Shown here piece after piece: positions 1 to 8,292 of a stretch of 42,764 bases of DNA. Made by a program: the position numbers and the translations under genes. The stretch is from Phycisphaerales bacterium (GTDB taxonomy: Bacteria > Planctomycetota > Phycisphaerae > Phycisphaerales > UBA1924): contig JAJDDG010000076.1 of the NCBI GenBank assembly GCA_029260435.1, positions 1 to 42,764 on the forward strand. The letters are read 5' to 3'. Below the pieces are notes generated by a model, which was not told the origin of the DNA, did no database searches, and saw only the letters and a list, made by a program, of their open reading frames with translations. The first letter of the stretch is position 1. Every line of letters starts with the position of its first letter.

Positions 1-218
1 CCCACGATGTCCTTCGTGGGCACAACTACCTCGACCTCGGGCTGCTCCTTCAGGATCTGCTCGGCCACCTCTCTCCGGTGTACCGCAATATCCTTCGGAA
101 ACTCGAGCGCAATACGCACCCGATCGCCCCTGATCCCAGCAATCCGTACGACCCCGATGGGATCCGCCGGATCACCGATCACAACCTCTTCACCCTCTCG
201 ACGGGTGATGACAAGCAT
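1..218 (-). CDS. csrA: Carbon storage regulator CsrA, 3' end beyond the window
   Basis: About 72 residues are visible and the reading frame runs off the left edge. The N-terminus MLVITRREGEEVVIG, followed by VRIAGIRGDRVRIALEFPKD and an HRREV segment, is the classic CsrA fold signature. CsrA is a dimeric RNA-binding protein that binds GGA motifs in leaders and controls translation of carbon-storage, motility and biofilm mRNAs. The start ATG at 218 has a clear AAGGAG Shine-Dalgarno 6 nt upstream (225-230), unlike most genes here. In-frame ATGs further upstream (for example one opening MPKELG) exist, but the family start is MLVITRR. The visible part is intact, so only the last residues are missing. 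Confidence 0.95.
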   Translation of the reverse strand, partial: MLVITRREGEEVVIGDPADPIGVVRIAGIRGDRVRIALEFPKDIAVHRREVAEQILKEQPEVEVVVPTKDIV

Positions 219-288
219 GCCAAGCTCCTTTGGCATTTCCGCTCCGCGGCACCACAACCATCGGCACCTCCACCAGCGAAGCGGCATC

Positions 289-318
289 ACCATACCACGA
301 TCGGGGTGACGATTACAA
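289..318 (-). promoter_or_regulatory. Candidate sigma-70-type promoter for csrA
   Basis: On the minus strand, TTGTAA (318-313) and TATGGT (294-289) are separated by 18 nt, and TG precedes the -10. This gives a leader of roughly 65 nt ahead of csrA. It is by eye only. Confidence 0.4.
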
Positions 319-351
319 CAAATCGCCCAAAACCACCTTCGTTAGCTGGTA

Positions 352-597
352 TTAGGCTTCCACGACCTCTGTCACACCCGGCACATGCTCTTTCAGATTC
401 CGCTCGATACCCATTTTCAGAGTCATCTCGGAGGACGGACACCCGATGCACGCGCCCAAAAACCGGATGCTCACCACGCCCTCGGCGGTCACATCAACCA
501 GCTCGATATCGCCGCCGTCGCGCTGTACGCTGGGGCGGATCCGTTCGAGAATCCGGGCGACATTGTCCCGCAGATCGGTTGGTGTGGTGTCGTTCAT
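352..597 (-). CDS. NifU-like Fe-S cluster scaffold (Nfu domain)
   Basis: This 81-residue protein is a stand-alone Nfu domain, which assembles or carries a [4Fe-4S] cluster and passes it to apoproteins in the cytoplasm. The family motif is plain: FLGACIGCPSSEMTLKMGIE contains the CxxC pair that binds the cluster, preceded by RPSVQRDGGDIELVDV. The size matches single-domain Nfu proteins. It ends 134 nt before csrA on the same strand and diverges from the lipoprotein gene at 665. The 5' region has only a weak purine stretch (CCAGAG); a TATCTC hexamer lies 17 nt before the ATG. No other Isc/Suf gene is visible. Confidence 0.92.
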   Translation of the reverse strand: MNDTTPTDLRDNVARILERIRPSVQRDGGDIELVDVTAEGVVSIRFLGACIGCPSSEMTLKMGIERNLKEHVPGVTEVVEA

Positions 598-652
598 CTC
601 TGGATCTTGCTTACGAGATACACCCGGCGTGCGGGGTGCGTGGGATGCATCA

Positions 653-658
653 TAGACT
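653..658 (+). promoter_or_regulatory. -10-like TAGACT for the lipoprotein gene
   Basis: TAGACT ends 6 nt before ATG 665, so transcription would begin at or next to the start codon. No Shine-Dalgarno is present. Confidence 0.5.
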
Positions 659-664
659 CACGGC

Positions 665-2146
665 ATGAACTCTGAACGAACCCGCCCGATACTCGTGATT
701 CTCCTGGTTGTCTGCACGGCGATTTCTCTGTCCTGCTCGGCGGGCGGCGGCCCGGGCAAGGCGGCCCCGCTGTCGGCGATCACCGATGCACAGGCACATT
801 CGAAGCATCGGATCCGGGCGATCAACTCGTCGTGGGAGAAGGTCGTCAACAATGAGATCGAAGCCGAGATGCTCCGCGAGTTGCTCAAGCGGGTGGTGTG
901 GTCTCGGAGCACGTTCTGGGAGATCCGGATGGCGGCGCTGAAAGTGTTGGTCGCGGATACGCCCCGTCTCGATGACACACGCAACATGATCACGCTGCTG
1001 CTGGCGACCGAGACGCACTGGGAGATCATGGAGTACATCGCGGACATCGCCTCTGCGCGCGGGTGGCGTGATCTCGCGCCGGGATTGGTGCGCTCGTGGG
1101 CGCGCCCGCCGGTTGTGGAACCGAGCGACGCTGACCGCCCGGAGCGCCGGGCGCTCGCGGCGCTGTTCCCGGAACAGAGCGTCGAAGAGACCGTCTATCA
1201 GGTGTTCACCGCGCGACTGGGAGATGCCTCGGTGCGCGAGCGGGACCGCCTCGCGGCGTGGGGGCTGCTCTGTCGGATCGACAAGGACACCACCGCGACC
1301 CGCTCGATCCTCGCGGCGGACAATGAGCAGACAGACGATCCCATGCTCCGCGTACTGCGCCGGAGCGCAAACGAATTGAAAGCAGTTCCCAAGTCGGACG
1401 AGCAGCTGCGGTGGCTCATCTCGCTTGCCGGGGAAGAACACGCTGCGGTCTGGTCCCGTGCGGCCCAGGAGATCGGCGGTCTTTCCGGGGAACAACTCGC
1501 GGGGTTCGAGCTGCGCCATGTAGCGGCGGTGGTCTGGGCGAGCGGGCACGAGGCGGCGTGGCTCTCGCTCGATCGGCGTGGTTTGCTTTCGGCGCTCGAA
1601 ACACGCCTATCCGAAGCCGAGACACACCAGCGGGTGCGGAACTCTAACGCGGACTTCGTGCGCCCTGCCACAGTGAAAGAACACCGAGACGAGCTTGCCT
1701 GGGGTGACGCCCTGAGCGCGTTGATCGCCAGCGAGTTCGTTCACGAGGCCTCGTTGTACGACGCGATCTTCCACTTCGCCCATCGCGACCAGCTCGACCG
1801 CTCCACCGAGTACGGCGGTGCGATCGGATTTTCCGACACCTCGCGGTTCTCGATGCTTGAGTTCCCGCCCCGCCCCGCGCAGCGCATCGCCGACAACAGG
1901 TTTGTCGCATCGATCGATCTGCTGGACGCCTCGGACGATGCGCTGTTCCACTTCCACAATCATGCGCAGCGGTTCCGCAACGCGACGTACGCTGGCCCGA
2001 GTGCCGGGGACATCGAGTACGCCGCACGAGAGGGGCGCGGATGCCTCGTGTTCACGTTCACCGATCGCGACACCCTGAATGTGGATTACTACCAGGGTAA
2101 CGGGGTGGTGCTGGATCTGGGCGAGATCCGGCGACCCGGCGCATGA
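665..2146 (+). CDS. Probable lipoprotein of unknown function
   Basis: The 493-residue product begins with a basic n-region, a hydrophobic stretch (ILVILLVVCTAISLSC) and a Cys at about residue 24, which looks like a type II signal peptide although the lipobox (SLSC) is not ideal. The rest is soluble, rich in Arg/Glu/Ala, with helical segments in the first half and a C-terminal part containing DALFHFHNHAQ and a short beta-rich end. I do not recognise a family. It overlaps the M48 protease gene by 4 nt (ATGA), so the two are probably co-translated and may act together at the envelope. A heat-like helical repeat fold in residues 60-330 is possible but not shown. Confidence 0.8.
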   Translation: MNSERTRPILVILLVVCTAISLSCSAGGGPGKAAPLSAITDAQAHSKHRIRAINSSWEKVVNNEIEAEMLRELLKRVVWSRSTFWEIRMAALKVLVADTPRLDDTRNMITLLLATETHWEIMEYIADIASARGWRDLAPGLVRSWARPPVVEPSDADRPERRALAALFPEQSVEETVYQVFTARLGDASVRERDRLAAWGLLCRIDKDTTATRSILAADNEQTDDPMLRVLRRSANELKAVPKSDEQLRWLISLAGEEHAAVWSRAAQEIGGLSGEQLAGFELRHVAAVVWASGHEAAWLSLDRRGLLSALETRLSEAETHQRVRNSNADFVRPATVKEHRDELAWGDALSALIASEFVHEASLYDAIFHFAHRDQLDRSTEYGGAIGFSDTSRFSMLEFPPRPAQRIADNRFVASIDLLDASDDALFHFHNHAQRFRNATYAGPSAGDIEYAAREGRGCLVFTFTDRDTLNVDYYQGNGVVLDLGEIRRPGA

Positions 2147-3510
2147 CCCAGGCGATTGTCATTGCAATCGTTGTCTCGATCGCGCTGGCGGACGAGCTGT
2201 CGGTTTTTCCGATCCGAGCAGCGTCGATGAGGTGGGGTTCGCTCGCGGTGCTCGTGCTGCCCTTTGTCGTGTTGCTCCTTGTATCGCACGCATGGTTTCG
2301 GGTTCGGATCGGGCACGCGGATTTCGCCCGCTCGGTTCGGCGGGCGGATCGCGCGATTCTGTTCACACGCCTCGGGATCCTGGTGGTGCACGGTGTTGTG
2401 GTGTTCGGGTTCGGGATGCTGGATGCGGTGCGCGGGATCGTCGGCGATCTTGTGCTCGTTGATGAAGCGCTCACGGCGGCACCCGCGCTGCTCGCGGTGG
2501 TGTGGACATGGGTCATGATGTATCCGACGGAACGGGCGATCTCGATGCTCGGTGATGGGGCGCGGGTGCCATCGCGGGGAAGCGTGGTAACGGACCATGT
2601 GCGCCACGACATGCTGCTGTACCTGGTGCCGATCACGGCGCTTGTCGGGTGGTCGGAGTGGATCGACGGCGGCGCGTGGGCGTTGCCAGAGTGGGGCAGG
2701 GAAACGATCCGGTGGGGCGGCGTGGCGGTGATCCTCTGCGGCGCGCCGTTCGTGTTGCGCGCGGTCTGGAACACAACACCCTTCCCTGAGGGTGCGATGC
2801 GCGAGCAACTCGAGGGGCTTGCTCGCGCGCACGGCGTGCGGTACCACGCGCTGCGGGTGTGGCACCCACGTGCGGCGATCGCGAACGCGGCGGTCATCGG
2901 GCCGGTGCGGTTTTCGCGGATCATTCTGCTCACCGAGACACTTGTCGATCGGCTCCCGGACGATCAGATCGAGGCGGTGATGGCGCACGAGGTGGCGCAC
3001 GCTCGCCGGCGGCACCTGCCTTGGATGATGGGCGGGCTGCTGAGCGTGCTCATGCTCGCGTGGGTCGGCGCGTGGCGGGTGGTGGAATGGTGCGCGGGCT
3101 CGTTGATGGGGATCGAGATCGACGCGTGGGCGAGCGAAGCGATGCTGGCTGGCGCGCTGCTGCCAGCGGGAATTGTGAGTTTGTTTGTTTTCCGGTATAT
3201 CTCGCGCCGGTTCGAGTACCAGGCGGACGCCTTCGCCGCGGCGCATCTCTCGGTGGGTAGCGATTCGGTGACCGAGTCCGGTGCCGACACGATGGCGCAC
3301 GCGCTGTTGGGTGTTGCGCACCTCAATCATCTGGCGGTGGAGAAGCGGACATTCCGCCACGGCTCGATCGCGGGGCGGGTGGAGCGGCTGTATAGATTGG
3401 CGGGCGCGGCGCGGTGGCGCACGCCGATCGATCGCGAGGTGCTCGTGATTAAAGGCGCGATCGCGTTGCTCGGTGCGGGGCTGATCACGTGGATGGTGCT
3501 GGGGGCGTGA
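2143..3510 (+). CDS. M48-family membrane zinc metallopeptidase
   Basis: This 455-residue protein has about five or six hydrophobic segments in its first 220 residues and near residues 300-345. It carries the zinc site MAHEVAHARR (HExxH) and, about 70 residues later, RRFEYQADAFA, where Glu is the usual third ligand and the following Asp is conserved. That arrangement is typical of Ste24/HtpX-type M48 peptidases, which cleave membrane or misfolded proteins. It is longer than HtpX (about 290) and nearer to Ste24 proteins in size. The start ATG overlaps the upstream lipoprotein stop (ATGA). Substrate unknown. Confidence 0.88.
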   Translation: MTQAIVIAIVVSIALADELSVFPIRAASMRWGSLAVLVLPFVVLLLVSHAWFRVRIGHADFARSVRRADRAILFTRLGILVVHGVVVFGFGMLDAVRGIVGDLVLVDEALTAAPALLAVVWTWVMMYPTERAISMLGDGARVPSRGSVVTDHVRHDMLLYLVPITALVGWSEWIDGGAWALPEWGRETIRWGGVAVILCGAPFVLRAVWNTTPFPEGAMREQLEGLARAHGVRYHALRVWHPRAAIANAAVIGPVRFSRIILLTETLVDRLPDDQIEAVMAHEVAHARRRHLPWMMGGLLSVLMLAWVGAWRVVEWCAGSLMGIEIDAWASEAMLAGALLPAGIVSLFVFRYISRRFEYQADAFAAAHLSVGSDSVTESGADTMAHALLGVAHLNHLAVEKRTFRHGSIAGRVERLYRLAGAARWRTPIDREVLVIKGAIALLGAGLITWMVLGA

Positions 3511-3535
3511 ACGAGACCGGGCGTGGGTGAGAGCC

Positions 3536-3541
3536 TACACT
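3536..3541 (+). promoter_or_regulatory. -10-like TACACT for the PP2C gene
   Basis: TACACT ends 8 nt before ATG 3550. This favours ATG 3550 over the in-frame GTG at 3523, which would lie upstream of the inferred transcription start. Confidence 0.45.
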
Positions 3542-3549
3542 CTCTGGCG

Positions 3550-4848
3550 ATGCCGCAACCCACAGATACCGATACGTTCAACGAAGAGCTCCACGAGACG
3601 GCGGATCTGCTGCGGGTTGTGTCCGCGATCCACGACCCGCAGGAGTTGCAGCGGGTATTTTCCCAGCGGCTGCGTGATATCTCCGACACGGACGGGTACA
3701 TCGCGCTGTCGCGGCGCGGGCTCGGCGAGGGCGAGTTCAAGATCACGCGCCAGCTGCTGAACCACGAAACAATCGAGACGAACCCGGTTGATCCGTGGCG
3801 GGAGTGGGAATCGTTGACGGTGCATTCCGGCGGGTGGATCGGCGGGATCATCGAGCGTGGCGAGCCGAGGTTGTTTTCCGACCTGCAACTCCGAGGGGAT
3901 CCGGTGCTGGGTGATCAACTCGCGGGGTTCAATTCGGCGGCGGCGGTGCCGCTGTTCGACGAGGGCGAAGCGACGAACTGGGGGATCATGCTGCGCCGAG
4001 AGGCACGGTCGTTCACGCAGAAGGATCTTCACGATCTGCTGATGCGGGGGAACCTGATCGGGCGGATGACGCGGAATCTGGTGATCCGCAAAGAGGTGGA
4101 GTCGCTCAACAATCGATTGATGCAGCAGATGCAGGAGATCGCGCAGATCCAGATGTCGCTCCTGCCCGAGCGGACGCCGAGCGTGCGGGGGTTGGACATC
4201 GCGACGAGCTACCTGACATCCGACGAGGCTGGCGGTGATTACTACGACTTTTTCGAGTACCCGGACGGGCGGTTCGCGGTGGTGATCGCGGATGTCTCGG
4301 GGCACGGCGCGGGCGCAGCGACGGTCATGGCGATGTTCCAGACGATGCTGCACAACCACGCGCACGACGACGCGACGCCCGGCGAGCTGCTGCGCCTCGC
4401 CAACCGCTCGCTGGTTTCCAAAAAGCTAGACGGGAACTTCATCACGGCGTTTCTCGCGGTGATTGACCCGACGCGGCGGCACATTACCTACGCGAACGCC
4501 GGGCACCACGCGCCGCTGCGCCACCGCGCGAACGGCTCGCTCGACCAGCTCGCGCTGGCGCGGGCGGCGCCGCTTGGCGTGCTGGGTGACATGACATTCG
4601 GCGAGGACGAGACAACTCTCGACGCGGGGGACACGCTTGTGCTGTTTACCGATGGGATCACCGAGGCGTTCAGCCCGGAACCGACGCGGGAGATGTTCGG
4701 GATGGACGGGCTCCGGCGGTCGCTCGAGGCGTGCACCGGGATGCCGGGGTGTGTGGTCGATTCGATCCACGAGGCGCTGTATGCGCACACGCGCTCTCGC
4801 CAGCGTGAAGACGATCAGACGATCGTCGCGGTGCGGATTACCGAGTGA
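3550..4848 (+). CDS. GAF domain plus PP2C (SpoIIE/RsbU-type) serine phosphatase
   Basis: About 432 residues. Residues roughly 15-185 look like a GAF sensor domain, followed by a helical linker (about 190-215) containing EIAQIQMSLLPE, the usual lead into RsbU/SpoIIE catalytic domains. Metal-binding motifs follow: GGDYYDFFEYPDGR, ADVSGHGAGAA and LFTDGITEA. Such enzymes dephosphorylate anti-anti-sigma (STAS) proteins. A STAS protein is encoded at 17920-18261, but there is no direct evidence that it is the partner. The start is a choice: GTG 3523 would add nine residues. The stop overlaps the start of the YkgJ-like gene. Confidence 0.92.
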   Translation: MPQPTDTDTFNEELHETADLLRVVSAIHDPQELQRVFSQRLRDISDTDGYIALSRRGLGEGEFKITRQLLNHETIETNPVDPWREWESLTVHSGGWIGGIIERGEPRLFSDLQLRGDPVLGDQLAGFNSAAAVPLFDEGEATNWGIMLRREARSFTQKDLHDLLMRGNLIGRMTRNLVIRKEVESLNNRLMQQMQEIAQIQMSLLPERTPSVRGLDIATSYLTSDEAGGDYYDFFEYPDGRFAVVIADVSGHGAGAATVMAMFQTMLHNHAHDDATPGELLRLANRSLVSKKLDGNFITAFLAVIDPTRRHITYANAGHHAPLRHRANGSLDQLALARAAPLGVLGDMTFGEDETTLDAGDTLVLFTDGITEAFSPEPTREMFGMDGLRRSLEACTGMPGCVVDSIHEALYAHTRSRQREDDQTIVAVRITE

Positions 4849-5309
4849 TGGCGCACGGATCAGTGCAAAGCGAGTGGTACGGCGAGGGGCTGCGGTTCGA
4901 GTGCACGCTCTGCGGGGCATGCTGCACGGGCCCGCCGGGTGTGGTGCTTGTGTCCGACGAGGAGGGCGCGTTGATTGCGGCTCGCCTGGGGATTTCGCCC
5001 GAGGATTTTTTTGAGCGGTACACGCATCCGACATCGGATGGTGCGTCGATCAATGAGCTGCTGAATGCGCACGGGTACGACTGCGTGTTCCTCGATCGGG
5101 AGAGCGATCCGGGTAAGGCGGCGTGTTCGCTGTACGAGGACCGCCCGGTGCAGTGCCGGACGTTCCCGTTCTGGCCCGAGCACATCCGATCGCCCCGGGA
5201 CTGGAACCGCCTGATGAGCCACTGCGAGGGGATCGGGCGGGGCGACGTGATCCCGGTGGATGAGATCCGGATTAGCGCGCGCAGGCACAGCGAACGGTAC
5301 GGAAAGTAA
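4848..5309 (+). CDS. YkgJ-family cysteine-cluster protein (probable metal-binding)
   Basis: 153 residues. Two cysteine groups, FECTLCGACCTGPPG near the N-terminus and CVFLDRE...CSLYEDRPVQCRTFPFW later, form the CxxCxxCC...C...RPxxCR pattern of the UPF0153/YkgJ family, annotated as zinc/iron-chelating (formerly an Fe-S cluster oxidoreductase guess). Function is not established for the family. The ATG at 4848 overlaps the PP2C stop by one base (TGATG); a GTG at 4845 is an alternative. It is the last gene of the + run and converges on accC, with no obvious terminator in the 12-nt gap. Confidence 0.88.
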   Translation: MAHGSVQSEWYGEGLRFECTLCGACCTGPPGVVLVSDEEGALIAARLGISPEDFFERYTHPTSDGASINELLNAHGYDCVFLDRESDPGKAACSLYEDRPVQCRTFPFWPEHIRSPRDWNRLMSHCEGIGRGDVIPVDEIRISARRHSERYGK

Positions 5310-5321
5310 TCTGTTCGATAT

Positions 5322-6665
5322 TTATTTTTTGAGCAGACGTTCGAGGTAGTGGATGTCCACGCCGCCTTTGACGAACCCCGGGTCTTGCATGAGTTCGCGG
5401 TGCAGTGCGATGGTGGTGTGGATCGGCTCGACGTGGAACTCGTCGAGGGCGCGAGCCATGCGCCGGATGGCTTGATCACGATCATCGGCGTGCACGAGGA
5501 GCTTGCCGATCATGGAATCGTAGTTAGGCGGGACTCGATAGCTGCGGACGACATGCGTATCCATCCGGACGCCGGGGCCGCCGGGCGGGTCGAACTGTTC
5601 GATGGTGCCCGCGCAGGGAACGAAGCCCTTGGAGGGGTCTTCGGCGTTGATGCGGCACTCGATGGCATGCCCGGTCGGTTTGATATCGCGCTGCTTGAAG
5701 GGCAACGGCTCGCCCGCGGAGACACGGATCATCGTCTGCACGATATCGATGCCGGTGATCAACTCGGTAACGGGGTGCTCGACCTGGACGCGGGTGTTGA
5801 CCTCGAGCAGGTAGAAATTCTGCTTGTCGTCCATCAGGAACTCGACGGTCGCGGCGCCGGAATACTTGGCGTTCTTGATGAGGCGGGCGGCGGACCGGCA
5901 GACTTCTTCGCGTTTCTTCGGGTCGATGTGCGGGGCGGGGGCTTCCTCGATTACTTTCTGGTGGCGACGCTGCATGGAGCAGTCGCGCTCGTAGAGGTGG
6001 ACGGCGTTGCCGTGCTGGTCGCCGATGCACTGGACCTCGACGTGGCGGGAGTGTTCGAGGAATTTCTCGACGTAGACCGCGCCGTTGCCAAACGCGGCCT
6101 CGGCTTCCTGGCGTGCGGCGTCGAGCCCGGCGTGGAGTTCTTCGTCGTTGCGAGCGATGCGCATGCCGCGCCCGCCACCGCCGGCGGAGGCTTTGACGAT
6201 GACGGGGAATCCGATTTTCTGCGCGACCTCGATGGCTTCTTTCGGGTCTTCGATAGCGCCGTCGGACCCCGGGAAGACGGGGACTTTGGCGCGGCGGGCC
6301 ATTTTTTTGCACGAGACCTTGTCGCCCAGCAGGGCCATCGCCTCTGGCGAGGGGCCGATGAACGCGAGCTTGCAGTCGCGGCAGACCTCGGCGAAGTGCG
6401 CGTTCTCGGCGAGGAAACCGTAGCCGGGGTGGATGGCGTCTGCCTCGGTGATCTCGGCAGCGGCGATGAGCGCGGGGATATTCAGGTAGCTCTTGGTGGC
6501 GCTCGCCGGGCCGATGCAGACGGATTTGTCCGCGAACTCCAGATACGGCGCGTCCTTGTCCGCCTCCGAATAGACAGCGACGGACTCGATACCGAGTTCC
6601 TTGCAGGCACGGATGACGCGCAGCGCGATCTCACCACGGTTAGCGACGAGGACTCGTGAAAACAT
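5322..6665 (-). CDS. accC: Acetyl-CoA carboxylase biotin carboxylase subunit
   Basis: 447 residues, the normal length for AccC. It carboxylates biotin on AccB using ATP and bicarbonate, the first half-reaction of malonyl-CoA synthesis. The N-terminal biotin-carboxylase domain (VLVANRGEIALRVIRACKEL), the ATP-grasp glycine loop (KASAGGGGRGMRIA) and the active-site segment EVNTRVQVEHPVTE are all present. It starts 6 nt after the accB stop with no clear Shine-Dalgarno, so translational coupling to accB is likely. AccA and AccD are not in the window. Confidence 0.98.
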   Translation of the reverse strand: MFSRVLVANRGEIALRVIRACKELGIESVAVYSEADKDAPYLEFADKSVCIGPASATKSYLNIPALIAAAEITEADAIHPGYGFLAENAHFAEVCRDCKLAFIGPSPEAMALLGDKVSCKKMARRAKVPVFPGSDGAIEDPKEAIEVAQKIGFPVIVKASAGGGGRGMRIARNDEELHAGLDAARQEAEAAFGNGAVYVEKFLEHSRHVEVQCIGDQHGNAVHLYERDCSMQRRHQKVIEEAPAPHIDPKKREEVCRSAARLIKNAKYSGAATVEFLMDDKQNFYLLEVNTRVQVEHPVTELITGIDIVQTMIRVSAGEPLPFKQRDIKPTGHAIECRINAEDPSKGFVPCAGTIEQFDPPGGPGVRMDTHVVRSYRVPPNYDSMIGKLLVHADDRDQAIRRMARALDEFHVEPIHTTIALHRELMQDPGFVKGGVDIHYLERLLKK

Positions 6666-6671
6666 CTTGAA

Positions 6672-7133
6672 TCAGTCCGCCTTCACCAGGAACAGCTTCT
6701 GACCGAACTCAACGGCGTCGCCGTTCTTCACAAGAATCTTTTCGATCGTGCCCGAACACTCGGCCTTGATCTCGGTGAACACCTTCATTGCCTCGACGAG
6801 GCAGACGGTGGTGTCGTTGCCGATGCTTTTGCCGACCGACGCGAACGCGGGCGTGTCCGGGTTCGGGGACGAATAGAACGTGCCGACCATCGGGGAGGTG
6901 ATCGCGTGGAGCGAGTCGGTATCCACCCCCCCACTCGCCCCACTCCCCGCGCCCGGATCTGCGGACGCAGCGGTGACGGGTGCAGCGATCGGCGCGGCGT
7001 ATGCCACTGGCACGTCCGCTGGGCCTGGGCGCCTGAGCGTTACGGTCTCTTCCTGGTCACGGAGATCCAGTTCGGAGAGGTCGTTCTCGACCATGAGGCG
7101 GACGAGTTCTTTCAGCTTTCTGATATCGATCAT
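6672..7133 (-). CDS. accB: Acetyl-CoA carboxylase biotin carboxyl carrier protein
   Basis: 153 residues. The N-terminal helical part (MIDIRKLKELVRLMVENDLS) is followed by an Ala/Pro-rich flexible linker (about 40-75) and a biotinyl domain with ITSPMVGTFY and the biotin acceptor motif EAMKVF, the Lys being residue 117. It carries carboxybiotin between AccC and the carboxyltransferase. The reading frame stays open upstream to 7694, but that extension overlaps the peptidase gene; the family start is at 7133, where ATGA overlaps the peptidase stop. A biotin-synthesis gene (bioA) occurs elsewhere in the window. Confidence 0.97.
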   Translation of the reverse strand: MIDIRKLKELVRLMVENDLSELDLRDQEETVTLRRPGPADVPVAYAAPIAAPVTAASADPGAGSGASGGVDTDSLHAITSPMVGTFYSSPNPDTPAFASVGKSIGNDTTVCLVEAMKVFTEIKAECSGTIEKILVKNGDAVEFGQKLFLVKAD

Positions 7134-8239
7134 AGAGTGGCCCAGTCGGGGTCTTTCGCCAGCGAACTCAACACCCGCCCGCCGCGCGAAGTGACCACAA
7201 TATCGTCTTCGATGCGGACACCGCCAATCCCCGGGAGATACACACCGGGTTCGATGGTGATCACCATCCCTTGTTCGAGCGGGGCATCGATCTCTTTGGC
7301 GATTCTGGGCCCCTCGTGGACATCCAGCCCGATGCCGTGCCCCAGCGCATGCCCGAATTGTTTTCCGTATCCCGCGCCGTCGATGATCCGCCTCGCGGCG
7401 GCGTCCAGCTGCGAGCAGGTGATGCCGGGGCGGACGACGTCTATCGCGGCGAGCTGGGCATCGAGGACCACCCCGTAGATCTCTCGCATCTGCTTCGACC
7501 ATCTCCCGAGGGTGAATGTCCGGGTGAGATCCGAGATGTACCCGTCCACACGCGCCCCCCAGTCGATCAACAACGGCTTGGCGGTCGCGGTCCTGGTCCG
7601 CCCGGGGACGGCGTGGGGCTTTGAACCATTGGCCCGCGCTGCCATGATCGTCGGGAAGCTCGGGGCGCTCGCGCCGAGTTCCTTCATGCGGCACTCAAGG
7701 CGGGCGGCGAGTTCGAGCTCGCTCTGCCCCGGCTTGATCGTCGGGAGCAGGTCCAGCAGGGCGCGCTCCTGCACGTGGATGGCTTTGGTGATCGCGCGGA
7801 TCTCGGCGTCGTCCTTGATGACGCGCAGGCGGGAGAGGATCGCGGTGGTGTCTTTCAGGCGCTTCGCGCCGGTCTGCTTCACGATAGATCGCTTTGTTGC
7901 GATCGTCATGTATTCGCTCTGCACCCCGACGCGCCGGAGCTTCATATCCGAGATGAGCCCCGCGGCTGCGCCGGCGATCGAGCCCTTGCGCATGTGGACC
8001 TTCGCGATCCCCTTGAGGCAGGCGAGGTCTTCGGCGAAGCGGAAGTCGGAGATCACAACGAACGAGCGCGGCGCAACGATCGCCCACGAATCTTCGCCAG
8101 AAAAAGGCGAGAGGTACCGGATATCGCGGGCATTGGAGATGAGCAGGGCGTCGCACCCGGCATCGCGGATCGCGCTGCGCGCCCGGCGCAGGCGCGCTTT
8201 GAAGTGTGCGTGCGGATGTTTCGAGGGTGCGTTGCTCAT
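7130..8239 (-). CDS. M24-family aminopeptidase (Xaa-Pro type)
   Basis: 369 residues from ATG 8239. It has an N-terminal creatinase-like domain (DALLISNARDIRYLSPFSG) and a C-terminal pita-bread metallopeptidase domain with the expected metal ligands: DWGARVDGYISDLTR (two Asp), GHALGHGIGLDVHEGP (His), ITIEPGVYLPG (Glu) and GGVRIEDD (Glu). Such enzymes remove N-terminal residues before proline. A PepQ/YqhT-like gene beside accBC is a common bacterial arrangement. The longer start (GTG 8269) would precede the -10-like TATACT at 8249-8254, so ATG 8239 is preferred. Confidence 0.93.
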   Translation of the reverse strand: MSNAPSKHPHAHFKARLRRARSAIRDAGCDALLISNARDIRYLSPFSGEDSWAIVAPRSFVVISDFRFAEDLACLKGIAKVHMRKGSIAGAAAGLISDMKLRRVGVQSEYMTIATKRSIVKQTGAKRLKDTTAILSRLRVIKDDAEIRAITKAIHVQERALLDLLPTIKPGQSELELAARLECRMKELGASAPSFPTIMAARANGSKPHAVPGRTRTATAKPLLIDWGARVDGYISDLTRTFTLGRWSKQMREIYGVVLDAQLAAIDVVRPGITCSQLDAAARRIIDGAGYGKQFGHALGHGIGLDVHEGPRIAKEIDAPLEQGMVITIEPGVYLPGIGGVRIEDDIVVTSRGGRVLSSLAKDPDWATL

Positions 8240-8248
8240 CGTCGCGCG

Positions 8249-8254
8249 AGTATA
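8249..8254 (-). promoter_or_regulatory. -10-like TATACT for the M24 peptidase/accBC operon
   Basis: TATACT on the minus strand ends 9 nt before ATG 8239. Confidence 0.5.
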
Positions 8255-8292
8255 CCCCCCCGACTCCACCGGCGTTCGCGGTTATTGCGAGT

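Noticed and set aside
2089-3360. Large minus-strand frame opposite the M48 protease
   Set aside because: It reads His/Arg/Pro-rich low-complexity sequence opposite an intact M48 gene.
5349-6659. Long open frame of 436 codons on the + strand opposite accC
   Set aside because: It lies wholly antisense to an intact accC with all family motifs; high third-position G+C creates long antisense frames.
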